Assembly: GCF_023699475.1 (NCBI RefSeq)
Contig: NZ_JALXFV010000008.1
Coordinates: 456,757 to 520,756 of the forward strand
Source: Halomarina rubra
GTDB taxonomy: Archaea > Halobacteriota > Halobacteria > Halobacteriales > Haloarculaceae
Length of the DNA: 64,000 nt
Direction: 5' to 3'
Part shown: positions 51,507-60,461 of the stretch, piece after piece
Position numbering within the stretch: the stretch's first letter is position 1
Layout of the letters: each line of letters opens with the position of its first letter
The notes under the pieces: model-generated
Seen by the model: only the letters and a program-made list of their open reading frames with translations
Told to the model about the DNA's origin: nothing
The model's database searches: none
Translations under genes and position numbers: made by a program

Positions 51507-51803
51507 ATGACCACTTGTCGCAGACGCGTGTATGTAGTGTTGGTCACATCTTTGACTCTTCACGACGATGTCCTCGACGATTGTTCCCCAACCTGTGAAG
51601 CCGTCACGCTGGTATCGGACGACGGAACCGACCCATGCCAAGAGACGGTTGTGGAAGGCGACCAGTACGTTCGCTGTGGCTCCATCGCGACTGGCAGGTA
51701 CCGGCTCTCTCCGGAGACTGGTGGGGTCGTTGCAAACTGGCTTTGTCGACGCCACAGAGACCAACTCTCGGATGCCATCACGAAGACACTCGATTCGTGC
51801 TGA
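51507..51803 (+). CDS. Possible zinc-finger protein (strand uncertain)
   Basis: The plus frame encodes up to 98 aa. The C-terminal half (VRCGSIATGRYRLSPETGG then NWLCRRHRDQL) has the CG...CxxH pattern frequent in small haloarchaeal zinc proteins. The first 20 residues look poor, so the start may be internal. The minus frame 51426-51857 (ending GWGTIVEDIVVKSQ...IRPVGEQ) is also open and codon-aligned. Only one is likely real, and I lean slightly to the plus strand. Confidence 0.4.
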   Translation: MTTCRRRVYVVLVTSLTLHDDVLDDCSPTCEAVTLVSDDGTDPCQETVVEGDQYVRCGSIATGRYRLSPETGGVVANWLCRRHRDQLSDAITKTLDSC

Positions 51804-52286
51804 GCGCTGCGTGATACGTTCCGCCGTCACCTGCTGACTTCTGTACACGCGCAACACGTGGCAAACAGCTTGCTAGCTCCGGACCGGGCTGGCAGTAACT
51901 TCGATTGGTGATTGTCGGTATTGTTAGACAGAGAGCGTGGGTCTATCAACTGTCGAGTCTGCCCTCTGCGTACGTGTATCGCTAACCTTGGTTGGTGGTT
52001 TGGAGAACGACGAGGATGCCAGCGGATAACCGGAGCATCAGGTGTGGGAAATCAGATCAGACAATTACACTACCAAGATTTGTTGTATAAACAATAATAG
52101 TCGGGAGAGTAAGATACAATCGAATAGTTCAACCGTCTTCTGATTTGACACCACACAAGTTGGAAAACAGGTCACAACCGAGTAAAATCGGAGAAAGACA
52201 TTATAAAGTGCCCCCGGTTAGGAAAGAGTAGCACCTTTTGGCTGCTTTCTACGCCATGTGCATCATATCTGGTGCTCAGGAACCAA
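51804..52286. other. AT-rich gene-poor interval
   Basis: No convincing gene is visible here. GC falls clearly from about 51860 rightward. A TGTTAGACA motif (51922-51930) recurs inverted at 53826-53834. The tail of the interval (about 52080-52230) is A-rich with short T-rich tracts and could hold terminator or regulatory sequence for the minus-strand gene that follows. Confidence 0.6.
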
Positions 52287-53738
52287 CTATACGTATTCCT
52301 CGACCTCCTCGTCACTCATGTCGTCGTTAATCGCCAAATTGTATCGATCTACAAACTCTATCTCCACACCGTGTTTGTCCTCAATAAAGTTGATAGCCTC
52401 TATTCCACCGGTTGATATTCCGTCTGAAACTAGATGGCCCTTGTTGAACCCCCCCATGTCCATATACGCGAAAAGTTGGTATGCATCAAGCCCATTCGCT
52501 TGGTTTACCTTTATCTCCCACGGTTCCTCGTCATCAGCGAGGACATCAATGAATCCTGAGAGCCCCTGTACGGCGTATTCTGTTGCAGTATGGCTGCAAG
52601 GGTCTGGTGGTTCTAGTAGCAGGTCTGCTAGTCGATCTCTGAGACATGCCTCTGGGATTGCATCGGGTACATTTTGACTTTCCAAATAGTCTCCGCTGTG
52701 CAAAAATTTTCGTACTTGGCTTATCATAGCATCAAATTCTTGCCCTCCCACAATCCGGTTTTTTGTTATAGCAGTCGAGAATCCCTCCAGGAGGTCTATT
52801 TCCCCCCTGATTTTATTGTACTGGTTATGGGTAGAGCTTACCAAACCAATCTCTTCAAGTTGAGCGAACTGGATGACCCTGTCATTTTGAATCAAGTCCA
52901 GGCCCTGTTTTGACAACGCCTTGTAATACGGCTCATACTTCTTCGGCTGGGAGAGGCCCAAACTATTGTATTTGGCTTCGGTTTCTGGGGCGTACCCGAA
53001 TGTAAGTTGAATCTTCCAGCCGTCACCTTCGCTCCCGGAGAACTCCTCTTTGTGTAGGACTGGGTCATTAATCCGCTTATTCGGATGGAAATATATCGGC
53101 CGGACGTCATCGGGTACGATTTTCCGTGTTTCCCCAGTGTCGAGGTTTTCCCATCTGAGACTAATATCTAAGTTATTGTTGGGATTCCCAAGCAACCTGC
53201 GGTATCTTGCACCAATATACGCTTGAATCCTGCATTCGTAAATTTGTGCGGATTTTCGAAGAATTTCGTTTAAGTTCTTAATTCTAATCTCGGTGCCGTG
53301 TTCCCAATCAACATCTTCCGTTGTATGATCTACCTCTCCAAAAGAGAACTCATTGATTACGGTGGCTGTGCTTTCACTTGCGGGCTTTGTCTTGAGATAA
53401 TCGAGATTCCCTGCAGCAGATACTGCCTGCTTCATCCCCAGACCGTGTTCATTTAAGGGGTGGCCGGAATTTGATGTTGTTCCCGCTGGCGATATTGCGT
53501 CTGGAAGGTCAGAAAACGTTATCCCAGATGCATTATCTCGAATCAAGAAATAAGAGTCTCCCGAGTCGTCCGACAACCCGATATCAATATCTACTTGTAA
53601 ATCTTTGTCATCAGGACGTGCTGCGACCGCATTATCAATGAGTTCTGATATTAAGTCTATATCGTCGTAATCGTTGTTCCCCAGTACGTCAAATACTCTT
53701 TCAGATGGATCGACCTCCAGTTTACCTTTAGAAGTCAT
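52287..53738 (-). CDS. GHKL ATPase fused to PD-(D/E)xK-like nuclease
   Basis: This 483-aa protein has the Hsp90/MutL-type Bergerat fold at the N-terminus: ELIDN (32-36), DNASG (68-72) and HGLGM (98-102). Near the C-terminus Asp398, Glu408-x-Lys410 and QLFAY (421-425) form a PD-(D/E)xK nuclease signature. GHKL-nuclease fusions related to MORC/MutL ATPases occur in prokaryotic restriction and defence. The gene is AT-rich and alone on the minus strand amid viral tail genes, so it is probably recently acquired cargo. I do not recognise a named defence system. Confidence 0.82.
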   Translation of the reverse strand: MTSKGKLEVDPSERVFDVLGNNDYDDIDLISELIDNAVAARPDDKDLQVDIDIGLSDDSGDSYFLIRDNASGITFSDLPDAISPAGTTSNSGHPLNEHGLGMKQAVSAAGNLDYLKTKPASESTATVINEFSFGEVDHTTEDVDWEHGTEIRIKNLNEILRKSAQIYECRIQAYIGARYRRLLGNPNNNLDISLRWENLDTGETRKIVPDDVRPIYFHPNKRINDPVLHKEEFSGSEGDGWKIQLTFGYAPETEAKYNSLGLSQPKKYEPYYKALSKQGLDLIQNDRVIQFAQLEEIGLVSSTHNQYNKIRGEIDLLEGFSTAITKNRIVGGQEFDAMISQVRKFLHSGDYLESQNVPDAIPEACLRDRLADLLLEPPDPCSHTATEYAVQGLSGFIDVLADDEEPWEIKVNQANGLDAYQLFAYMDMGGFNKGHLVSDGISTGGIEAINFIEDKHGVEIEFVDRYNLAINDDMSDEEVEEYV

Positions 53739-53788
53739 AACCCAATACTAGTAACGAAGTGTCATAAATACTTGCGTTTGTGCGTAGT

Positions 53789-53834
53789 GTCTAATTGGGA
53801 TTGTGGATGTTAGACTCGCGGCACGTGTCTAACA
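53789..53834. promoter_or_regulatory. Cluster of GTCTAA/TTAGAC motifs upstream of the GHKL gene
   Basis: GTCTAA (53789-53794) and TTAGAC (53810-53815) form an inverted repeat with a 15-nt gap, and TGTCTAACA follows at 53826-53834. They lie just outside the GHKL gene's 5' end, at the border where GC content rises. They could be operator sites or one end of the insert. Confidence 0.45.
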
Positions 53835-53975
53835 GCTGAGTCAGTCAGAGAGGACGTGAAAATAAGCTGGTTGACGGCGGGTCTATCGGAGCGGTCTCAC
53901 GGCCGGGATTCTTCAACTGTGGCCACGTCTGCTGGCCCAACCACGCGAAGCGCAGCGACAGCGCCGAGATTTTCC

Positions 53976-55739
53976 ATGGAAGGACACGACATCGCCTTCG
54001 ACAGCACCGTTCACGCGACCGACGACCTCGGCTGGGACCCCGACGGCGAGGAGCCAATCGACGTCCCGACCGACGACGGCCTACTCATCCTGGTCCCCCC
54101 TGGCGAGTACGCCTTCCCGCTCGACACGGGCGACGAACCGGCCTGCGTTCGCGGGGACCTCACCGACTGGGGTATCCGAGGCCTCGGCAACGACCCTCGG
54201 GACGTCACCTTCCGCACCGCCAGCGGTGAGTCGGGGTATTTCATCCGGTCGGGCTACAACTCCGAGGGCATCCTTCTGGAGAACCTCGCGTTCGACAACA
54301 CCGATGCTCGCCAGGGTGGGGACATCGGCAACTTTCTGCAGGCCCAAGACGCCGTCGAGGTCCACGACGTCGACCACGTCGGTTTCTCGGGACGCGAACC
54401 GTACTGTCGGTGGTCGATCCTCCCGGCAATCAAGTCTGACGACGGCGAAGCGAACGTCGTCAACTACACCAAAACGGGGCCGTCCGTCTTTGCGGGCCAC
54501 GGGGCGAGTGACGGCGGTGGCGGCGTGTTCGACCACGAGGGCCACGTCACCTTCCGTGATTGCGAAATCGCGAACCAGGGCGGTGACGGCGGCCTCTACA
54601 CCGGCAAGCACAACGGGAGCATCGTCTTCGAGGACTGCGAGTTCCGGAACAACGACATGGCGGCCATCCGCACGGCCGCGGGCTCGGAACTCCGCAACTG
54701 TGAGATCGTCATCGACTGGGAGAACGCCCACCCCGAGAACGTCATCGACGACGCCACACCGCCGACGGGGACGATGGGCATCTACTTCTCGAGCGCGCAG
54801 TACGGCAAGTCCGGCGGAGGCATCTACGACAGTACAGTTCGTCTGTTGTCGACGTACGACACCGCCATGGCGGGCATCCTAATCAACCCCTCCGACGGAG
54901 CCATCGACCTGCACGACACCACCGTCGAGACGCATCTCGACCAGCGGCCGGTGTGGTTCATGGACCCACGCGAGCAACGCTTCGACAGCCACACGACGCC
55001 CGCCGAGCCATGGGGTGTTGACATACGCAACCTCACGGTGGCCGGTTCGGGTGAGTGTCATGGGCAGGCCGCGGTCATCCTGGAGGGGCGCCACGGCTCG
55101 ACGATCGACGGGCTGACCATCGACATGCCCAATGCGCCGGCTGGCCTCAACGTCCGGGCGAGCGAGGACGTCGAACTCGGCACCCACGACATCAGCGTCG
55201 ATGGGGCAGCGATACGGGGTGACGTCCGGACCGATGGTGGTGGCAATCGCGATTCGGACGCTCCACCGAAGACGCTCCAGTTCACCAACGAGGGCGCCCA
55301 GCGGGCGTTCTACTCGTTCCGAGCAGCGTCGACACAGCCTGATGAGGACGTACCCAGCGGCCAGACGAATCATCACCGCGACGAGGGCGGTGCTGGGGGC
55401 TATCTCACGCCCGGCGAGACTCACACCTGGCGCGTCGCCGAGCAGCCACACAACTGCTCGCTGGTCGGCGACGTGGCAGTCACCGTCGAGGGGGAGCCGC
55501 TGGAGGACGTCCCACCGATGGACACCCCCGACTGGTCGAACGACGAGTTGGCGACCGCGTGGGGCTACCCATCCGAAGCGCCCACCGAGGAGGACAGCAC
55601 AGAGGAGGATATCGAAGCGCTGCGTGAGCGGGCCGAGGACCACGAAGCCCGCCTCGACGCCGTCGAAGAGGACGTCGAGTCTATGCAGGAAGACCGCCGC
55701 TCACTGCGCAATCGTCTCGCGGCGCTGTTCGGTCGATAG
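53976..55739 (+). CDS. Beta-helix tail spike
   Basis: This 587-aa right-handed beta-helix protein has repeated rungs (GILLENLAFDN, VTFRDCEIANQGGDG, IVFEDCEFRNNDMAA) like pectate-lyase-type spikes that bind or degrade glycans. A C-terminal coiled coil (about 540-580, IEALRERAEDHEARLDAVEE) should trimerise it. Start at ATG 53976 is preferred; an in-frame GTG at 53856 would add 40 poorly conserved residues. It is separated from the other tail genes by about 2.9 kb of cargo and small genes. Confidence 0.8.
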   Translation: MEGHDIAFDSTVHATDDLGWDPDGEEPIDVPTDDGLLILVPPGEYAFPLDTGDEPACVRGDLTDWGIRGLGNDPRDVTFRTASGESGYFIRSGYNSEGILLENLAFDNTDARQGGDIGNFLQAQDAVEVHDVDHVGFSGREPYCRWSILPAIKSDDGEANVVNYTKTGPSVFAGHGASDGGGGVFDHEGHVTFRDCEIANQGGDGGLYTGKHNGSIVFEDCEFRNNDMAAIRTAAGSELRNCEIVIDWENAHPENVIDDATPPTGTMGIYFSSAQYGKSGGGIYDSTVRLLSTYDTAMAGILINPSDGAIDLHDTTVETHLDQRPVWFMDPREQRFDSHTTPAEPWGVDIRNLTVAGSGECHGQAAVILEGRHGSTIDGLTIDMPNAPAGLNVRASEDVELGTHDISVDGAAIRGDVRTDGGGNRDSDAPPKTLQFTNEGAQRAFYSFRAASTQPDEDVPSGQTNHHRDEGGAGGYLTPGETHTWRVAEQPHNCSLVGDVAVTVEGEPLEDVPPMDTPDWSNDELATAWGYPSEAPTEEDSTEEDIEALRERAEDHEARLDAVEEDVESMQEDRRSLRNRLAALFGR

Positions 55740-55834
55740 TCACGAGTTTTCACACGAAATGCGGTGTGTCCCCCTCTGGGGATGGTCAACGAGTTCCAGA
55801 CGAACTGGAGGGGGTGAACGAGTAGCGACGGCTA

Positions 55835-56839
55835 TCAGCTGTCCTCGTCGTCGTCATCCTCGTCATCATCGTTACCCCACCATCCACTCAACACGTCTCC
55901 GGCTTTGTCGACGAGGTCTTCGCCAGCGTCCGTTGCCGCATCCACACCGTCTTCGATGGCGGTCGCGCCGTCGTCGACTGCTTGGTCGACGTCGATGTGG
56001 CCATCGACTTCTGCCATCCCGTTGATTGCAGTCTTCTCGGCCTCGCTCAGCGTCTTGTTCGTCGCGTTCCGGAGTTCTGAATCCTCCTTCAGTTGCTCAC
56101 CGGCGACATCGGCGCTGTACTCGGCCGTCTTTTCGATGACGTAGGTAGCCGTGTCGACGATCTCCTCGCGGATGAGCCAGTGGACCTCGCTCAGCATCAG
56201 TGCGTACGCCTTCACACCGATCTGCCCGCGGAACCGATAGAGGAGGTGCCGAGAAAGCGCTCCGGTGAGCTCGAACGAGAGCCGATAAGGGACGCCGAAC
56301 TCCGACAGTGCAACTTCACCGGCGAACACTGCAGAGGCAATCCCCAGTCGCTCGAGATTCTCGTCGGTGGGGTCCTGGTCGTACTGTTCGGCTGCCTCGT
56401 AGAGGTTCTGCCCGCTCGCGATGAGCGGGAGATAGTCTCGGATCCCGCGCGTGTTGTCTCTGAGCACCTCGACAGCGTCTGGGCGAAGGCCGGTGTCGAG
56501 AAGCTCGTTGAAGACTGGAATCAGATACGCCGCCTGGTTGGTCGCACGCCAGGTCTGGTATGGCATACTCTCGATGTTGTCGGCATCGATCGTCTGGAGC
56601 GCATCTGCCTCCTCGATATCGAGGATTGCTGTGGCGAAGTGCGTGGTCTGTCGTGCTCGAGTCGTTGGGTCGCTCGAAAACTGGTTGGTGAAGATGCCGT
56701 CGATGACGGACTTCACGCGGGCATCAGGCTGACCCGTCGTTGGGGGAGGGCTGGAGGACGAGGCGCTCGCAGTCGAGGCGACGCTACTGCCGCCAACGGC
56801 GACCGCGAGGCCCTGCAGGAACTGGCGTCGAGTGTTCAT
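55835..56839 (-). CDS. Tat-exported helical protein
   Basis: This 334-aa secreted protein begins MNTRRQFLQGLAVAVGG, with RR at 4-5 and an Ala-rich cleavage region near 25. The mature part is predicted all-helical, ending in a very acidic, disordered tail (WWGNDDDEDDDDEDS). No family recognised. It is convergent with the spike gene and may alter the lysogen's surface or act extracellularly. Confidence 0.8.
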   Translation of the reverse strand: MNTRRQFLQGLAVAVGGSSVASTASASSSSPPPTTGQPDARVKSVIDGIFTNQFSSDPTTRARQTTHFATAILDIEEADALQTIDADNIESMPYQTWRATNQAAYLIPVFNELLDTGLRPDAVEVLRDNTRGIRDYLPLIASGQNLYEAAEQYDQDPTDENLERLGIASAVFAGEVALSEFGVPYRLSFELTGALSRHLLYRFRGQIGVKAYALMLSEVHWLIREEIVDTATYVIEKTAEYSADVAGEQLKEDSELRNATNKTLSEAEKTAINGMAEVDGHIDVDQAVDDGATAIEDGVDAATDAGEDLVDKAGDVLSGWWGNDDDEDDDDEDS

Positions 56840-56948
56840 TCCCTAACAAGAGAATGTAGCGAATTGGTGGCAATAAGTGTTGGGTGGCTGTCGTTCTGGA
56901 GGGTGCTGTTACGAAAGTTACATTGTCTGATGGCAGATTCCACGTGGT

Positions 56949-57917
56949 GTGCCCGTCCAAGCAATCAAAGATTGGCTTCCACATCTTGAGAGGAGGGCTC
57001 AAGAACGGGGAATCTACGTCGACACCGACATCGACAGTCGCATCTTTCACTTTCATCTCGGCACCGACCCGGGGGTAGTCGGGAAGGTCCGATACTCTGC
57101 AGAGGAAAGTCGGAACTACACCAACGACCAGGGGCTGAGCCACATCTGGCATCGGTACAAACCGGAGAAGGAGCTCATCGAGGAAGGGTCCGACCGGAAG
57201 GTCGTCAACATCACACTCGACGTCTGGGACAAAGACGAGTTCGACCCCGAGGAACACCACTTCCTCTTCCTGACCGAGCAGATGATCGATCAGGAGACGT
57301 ACTCCCAGGGCGATCAGAAAATCCACATCCTCGGTGAGGCAGAGTACGACGGACCACTCTCGACGTACGTCGATGACTGGGAAGCGCTGTTCGAGTACGC
57401 TCTGGCTTCTCGAGAAGGACCACAGCCGACACCGTCGGCAACCACGGGGCCGACATCACCGCCCGACCGTGAGCCAACTGACCCCGCAACGTTGCCCGCC
57501 GATACCAGCGGGACTGAAAGCGAGCGCTCGGGGACCGATATCCGAATCAGCAAACAGTTCAAGCGAGCGGTGTTCGATCACTACGACGGAACCTGCCCAC
57601 TGACCGGTATCGAACACAACGAGCTGTTGACCGTCTCGCACATCCTGGGCCGGGCAGACCACCCCGAGTCAGCTGAAGACATCGAGAACGTCGTACTCCT
57701 CGATTGGACCCACCACATGGCGTTCGACAACGGGCTCTGGACGTTCGACGAGACTGGACGCATCTGGCTCCGTCCGGGGTTCGACACGGCCAGCCAATCA
57801 CTCTGTTCGTCACTGGTTGAGCGCCGGGGGGAGAAGATCCAGGCGCTCGCACTCGTTGGCGACCAGTTCATCGAACAGCACAATGATGGCCTGGAGTGGT
57901 GGCCGCCACAGGGGTGA
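56949..57917 (+). CDS. HNH endonuclease-domain protein
   Basis: This 322-aa protein starts at GTG 56949. An N-terminal domain (about 1-140, KDWLPHLERRAQERGIYV) and a Pro/Thr-rich linker lead to a C-terminal HNH fold (about 200-280) with CPLTGIEHNELLTVSHIL and DIENVVLLDWTHHMAFDNG. The His and Asn positions look intact. It may be a homing-type or defence nuclease. It stands four bases from the next gene. Confidence 0.8.
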   Translation: MPVQAIKDWLPHLERRAQERGIYVDTDIDSRIFHFHLGTDPGVVGKVRYSAEESRNYTNDQGLSHIWHRYKPEKELIEEGSDRKVVNITLDVWDKDEFDPEEHHFLFLTEQMIDQETYSQGDQKIHILGEAEYDGPLSTYVDDWEALFEYALASREGPQPTPSATTGPTSPPDREPTDPATLPADTSGTESERSGTDIRISKQFKRAVFDHYDGTCPLTGIEHNELLTVSHILGRADHPESAEDIENVVLLDWTHHMAFDNGLWTFDETGRIWLRPGFDTASQSLCSSLVERRGEKIQALALVGDQFIEQHNDGLEWWPPQG

Positions 57918-57921
57918 TTCG

Positions 57922-58377
57922 ATGTTAACTCAGAACGCGCGCTACCTGCTCGAACACGGGCCGAGTGTGCTCGTAGATCTCCCTGGCGAACAGGTCTACC
58001 CACACGACCGCGAGGACGGCGTCCGAACGTTCTCACTGACGGGGTCGGCTGCCTCGTCGATGGGTGGGCCAGTCACGATGGTCGCCTACCACGTCGAGCA
58101 CGACCGGACCGACGTATTGCGAGCCTTCTACGAGGAGAACCCCCGGCTCGTCGAGACCAAGTCCTATCGGGCGATTCAGAAACTGCTCGGGAAGAAGACC
58201 TCGGGATGGAAAGACGCTTCCCGAGAGATCCGTGGGGAGTTCTTCGACGAAGAGGAGATCGTCACGCCGCCTGGAACTGAAGACGCCGACGGTCAGGAGT
58301 GCCCCCGCTGTGGTACTGAGTTATCGTTCAAGGGGTTGCCGGCACACCTCCGTAGTGGATGTGACGCTGGTAATTGA
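57922..58377 (+). CDS. Zinc-finger protein paired with the HNH gene
   Basis: This 151-aa protein starts at ATG 57922 (MLTQNARYLLEHGPSVLV). A helical middle (RLVETKSYRAIQKLLGKKTS) precedes a C-terminal zinc motif, CPRCG with GLPAHLRSGC. The four-base gap makes co-transcription with the HNH gene likely; it could be its regulator or antidote. Unproven. Confidence 0.7.
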   Translation: MLTQNARYLLEHGPSVLVDLPGEQVYPHDREDGVRTFSLTGSAASSMGGPVTMVAYHVEHDRTDVLRAFYEENPRLVETKSYRAIQKLLGKKTSGWKDASREIRGEFFDEEEIVTPPGTEDADGQECPRCGTELSFKGLPAHLRSGCDAGN

Positions 58378-58520
58378 GCAGAGTGTCGGTATCGATGAAC
58401 AGAGAGCGTATATCTACCTGATTCACTCTCTCCCGATACTTCTAAACTAGAGGGGAACTCGCCAGACGCGCTGTGATCATCGCAGTCGTATTCTAACAAA
58501 AATCATCTTTTTACGATTGC

Positions 58521-60461
58521 TTATTGCGGAACGCTGAGCAGGCCGACGGCTCCAAGAACGCTGAGTAGGCCAGCGGTTCGAAGAAGGCTGAATACGATCA
58601 CAATTAGAAGTAAAGCGAACACGCCCGTGATAGCATGTCTTGCGAAAGGGACGGTGCTAGAGTACTGTTGTGAGTCTCGGATGAGGAGTGCAAAGGCTGG
58701 TATGACGGAGAGCGCGGCCCCGATGTACGGAGCGGTTAATGGGGGATAGACAGAGAGTGAGAAGGCTGCGATGGTGAACCAACCGACTGCAAGAATGACA
58801 TAGAGCCGGTGAAGGTATTTGACTGCCCAGATGACTCGGGTACGGGCGGCAGTCACGACAGCATTTTTCTGTTCTATATGACCCCCGTCTGTTGAAGGTT
58901 GGGTCTGGTCAGGGCCTTTGGGCGAACAAAGCCAGCGGAGTTCTTCCAGTAATTTTTGAAACCAGCCGTTCTCATAGTGGAGGTCGGAACGGATGGACGA
59001 ATAGATGAGCTCCCGTTCTCTGTGGGCGTCTTCGTACTCGTCGAGTCCTGCCCGAGAGGTGTCGTATATTTTCGTGTACGTTGAGCGGAAGTTCGATATG
59101 CTTTGGTCGATGTTTTTATCTGTGTCCCTCAGCTCTGCGGCTGTGATTGGAAAGTAGGCGAGCAAGCCGATTGAAATAATGAAGAGGGAAAATGGCAAGG
59201 TTTGGCTGATGTCGCCCCAACGAATAATCAAGAATGTATTTGTGATGACTGCTGCGACGAGCCCGTAAATGATTGTTTTGACTTGATTGTTGACCGACCG
59301 TGTGAGGTCTGTCAAATCATCACGAAGAGCATCGACCAATCCATAGAGTTTGTCGGCAGTTTTAGTTGCTTCAGCTAATGTGTCTTGTAGTGCGCCCTCT
59401 TCGAGGATGTCGAAGTACTTCCTGATTTGACCGCAGTTGTTTGGGATGTCTGTATGTGAGTTACAACTCCGAGAGATGGCTTGCAACCAGTATTTTTGGA
59501 GGTTTTTAGTAGGGACCTCGTGAAACCCAGAAATGAGGTGAAATACGTCTGTCAACTGATCTGCCTGAGGCGTGTACTCCGTATAATCGACGACCGATGT
59601 GAGCGGTGGGTCTTGGTTTGAAATCGTGTATTCCCATTCCTGCAAATCGCGCGACGTGGGTGATTCATCTGAGAGCGCCCTGAATGTTGTGTGCAGAAAC
59701 GTGGTTGAGAATAGGTCCCGAACCGGCTGCCCATTGAACAGTAACGGGTGTTGTGACTGGTCAAAGCTGCGTTCTGTCCCCCCATGTGTATAGTTTACTG
59801 TCCTACCAATCGGGTTGTCTGGTCGGGTGTATTCCTCACATACCCTGTCTACCGCTGATAATGATGCGATGGCAATCCAGGAGGACTCGGGTTCGAACCC
59901 AATGTCTTCGTCCCCAATAAACAGTAATTGCGGTTGCTCTGGATCGATATACTGGTCTTCGATGTCTTCTGGGTTTTCAGTTTCTAACCAATCAGCCAAG
60001 ACCCCTCTGGCAGTCCAGACATGGGCCGTAGCAGCGATGTCGTGAGTCTCTCCAATCGAGCGGCTGAGGCCTTGTTTTGTTATTTCACAATCAATATTAA
60101 TGGATTCGTCGCTACCAACTACGTCGATAAAATCATCGATGAGCGATGAAACACGGTCCTGATTTTCTGAACCGTTTGAGAAGTCCTCATACTGTATTGA
60201 TTGGCGGGGGAGACCATCTGACGAACGGATACCAACGCCATTCGTTCCGATTTCGAGTTCGATATTGGAGTGGGTTGCTTCGATGGTTCCGCCGGGATCG
60301 AACCAGTATGGGAATTCGGCACAGGTTGCGGCCAAGTCTCTAAGAAACTCATCTACTTCAGGAGTCACTTCGGACTCTATCTCGACTCGTATGATTGCGT
60401 GCGTCTCCGCGTCGAGATACGAGGGAGTATTCTTGAGAAATTTAACCGCGGTGGAATCCAT
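58521..60461 (-). CDS. Multi-pass membrane protein of a two-gene AT-rich operon
   Basis: This 646-aa protein has a large soluble N-terminal part (about 1-390, Asp/Ser-rich with several Cys). About five membrane helices follow (395-413, 422-440, 552-570, 575-594 and 609-628) around a cytoplasmic helical region (450-545). The ATG overlaps the TAA of the upstream gene (TAATG), so the pair is coupled. Codon use is much AT-richer than the viral core, pointing to transfer. I do not recognise the family. A membrane effector in a defence or exclusion system is the working idea. Confidence 0.78.
   Translation of the reverse strand: MDSTAVKFLKNTPSYLDAETHAIIRVEIESEVTPEVDEFLRDLAATCAEFPYWFDPGGTIEATHSNIELEIGTNGVGIRSSDGLPRQSIQYEDFSNGSENQDRVSSLIDDFIDVVGSDESINIDCEITKQGLSRSIGETHDIAATAHVWTARGVLADWLETENPEDIEDQYIDPEQPQLLFIGDEDIGFEPESSWIAIASLSAVDRVCEEYTRPDNPIGRTVNYTHGGTERSFDQSQHPLLFNGQPVRDLFSTTFLHTTFRALSDESPTSRDLQEWEYTISNQDPPLTSVVDYTEYTPQADQLTDVFHLISGFHEVPTKNLQKYWLQAISRSCNSHTDIPNNCGQIRKYFDILEEGALQDTLAEATKTADKLYGLVDALRDDLTDLTRSVNNQVKTIIYGLVAAVITNTFLIIRWGDISQTLPFSLFIISIGLLAYFPITAAELRDTDKNIDQSISNFRSTYTKIYDTSRAGLDEYEDAHRERELIYSSIRSDLHYENGWFQKLLEELRWLCSPKGPDQTQPSTDGGHIEQKNAVVTAARTRVIWAVKYLHRLYVILAVGWFTIAAFSLSVYPPLTAPYIGAALSVIPAFALLIRDSQQYSSTVPFARHAITGVFALLLIVIVFSLLRTAGLLSVLGAVGLLSVPQ

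Noticed and set aside
51912-52097. 61-aa plus-strand frame in the AT-rich gap
   Set aside because: No motif, mixed composition and no promoter at a sensible distance; treated as non-coding.
59888-59904. GGGTTCGAACCC-like palindrome resembling a tRNA T-arm
   Set aside because: It lies inside the membrane-protein gene and has no matching acceptor or anticodon arms, so it is not a tRNA or att copy.
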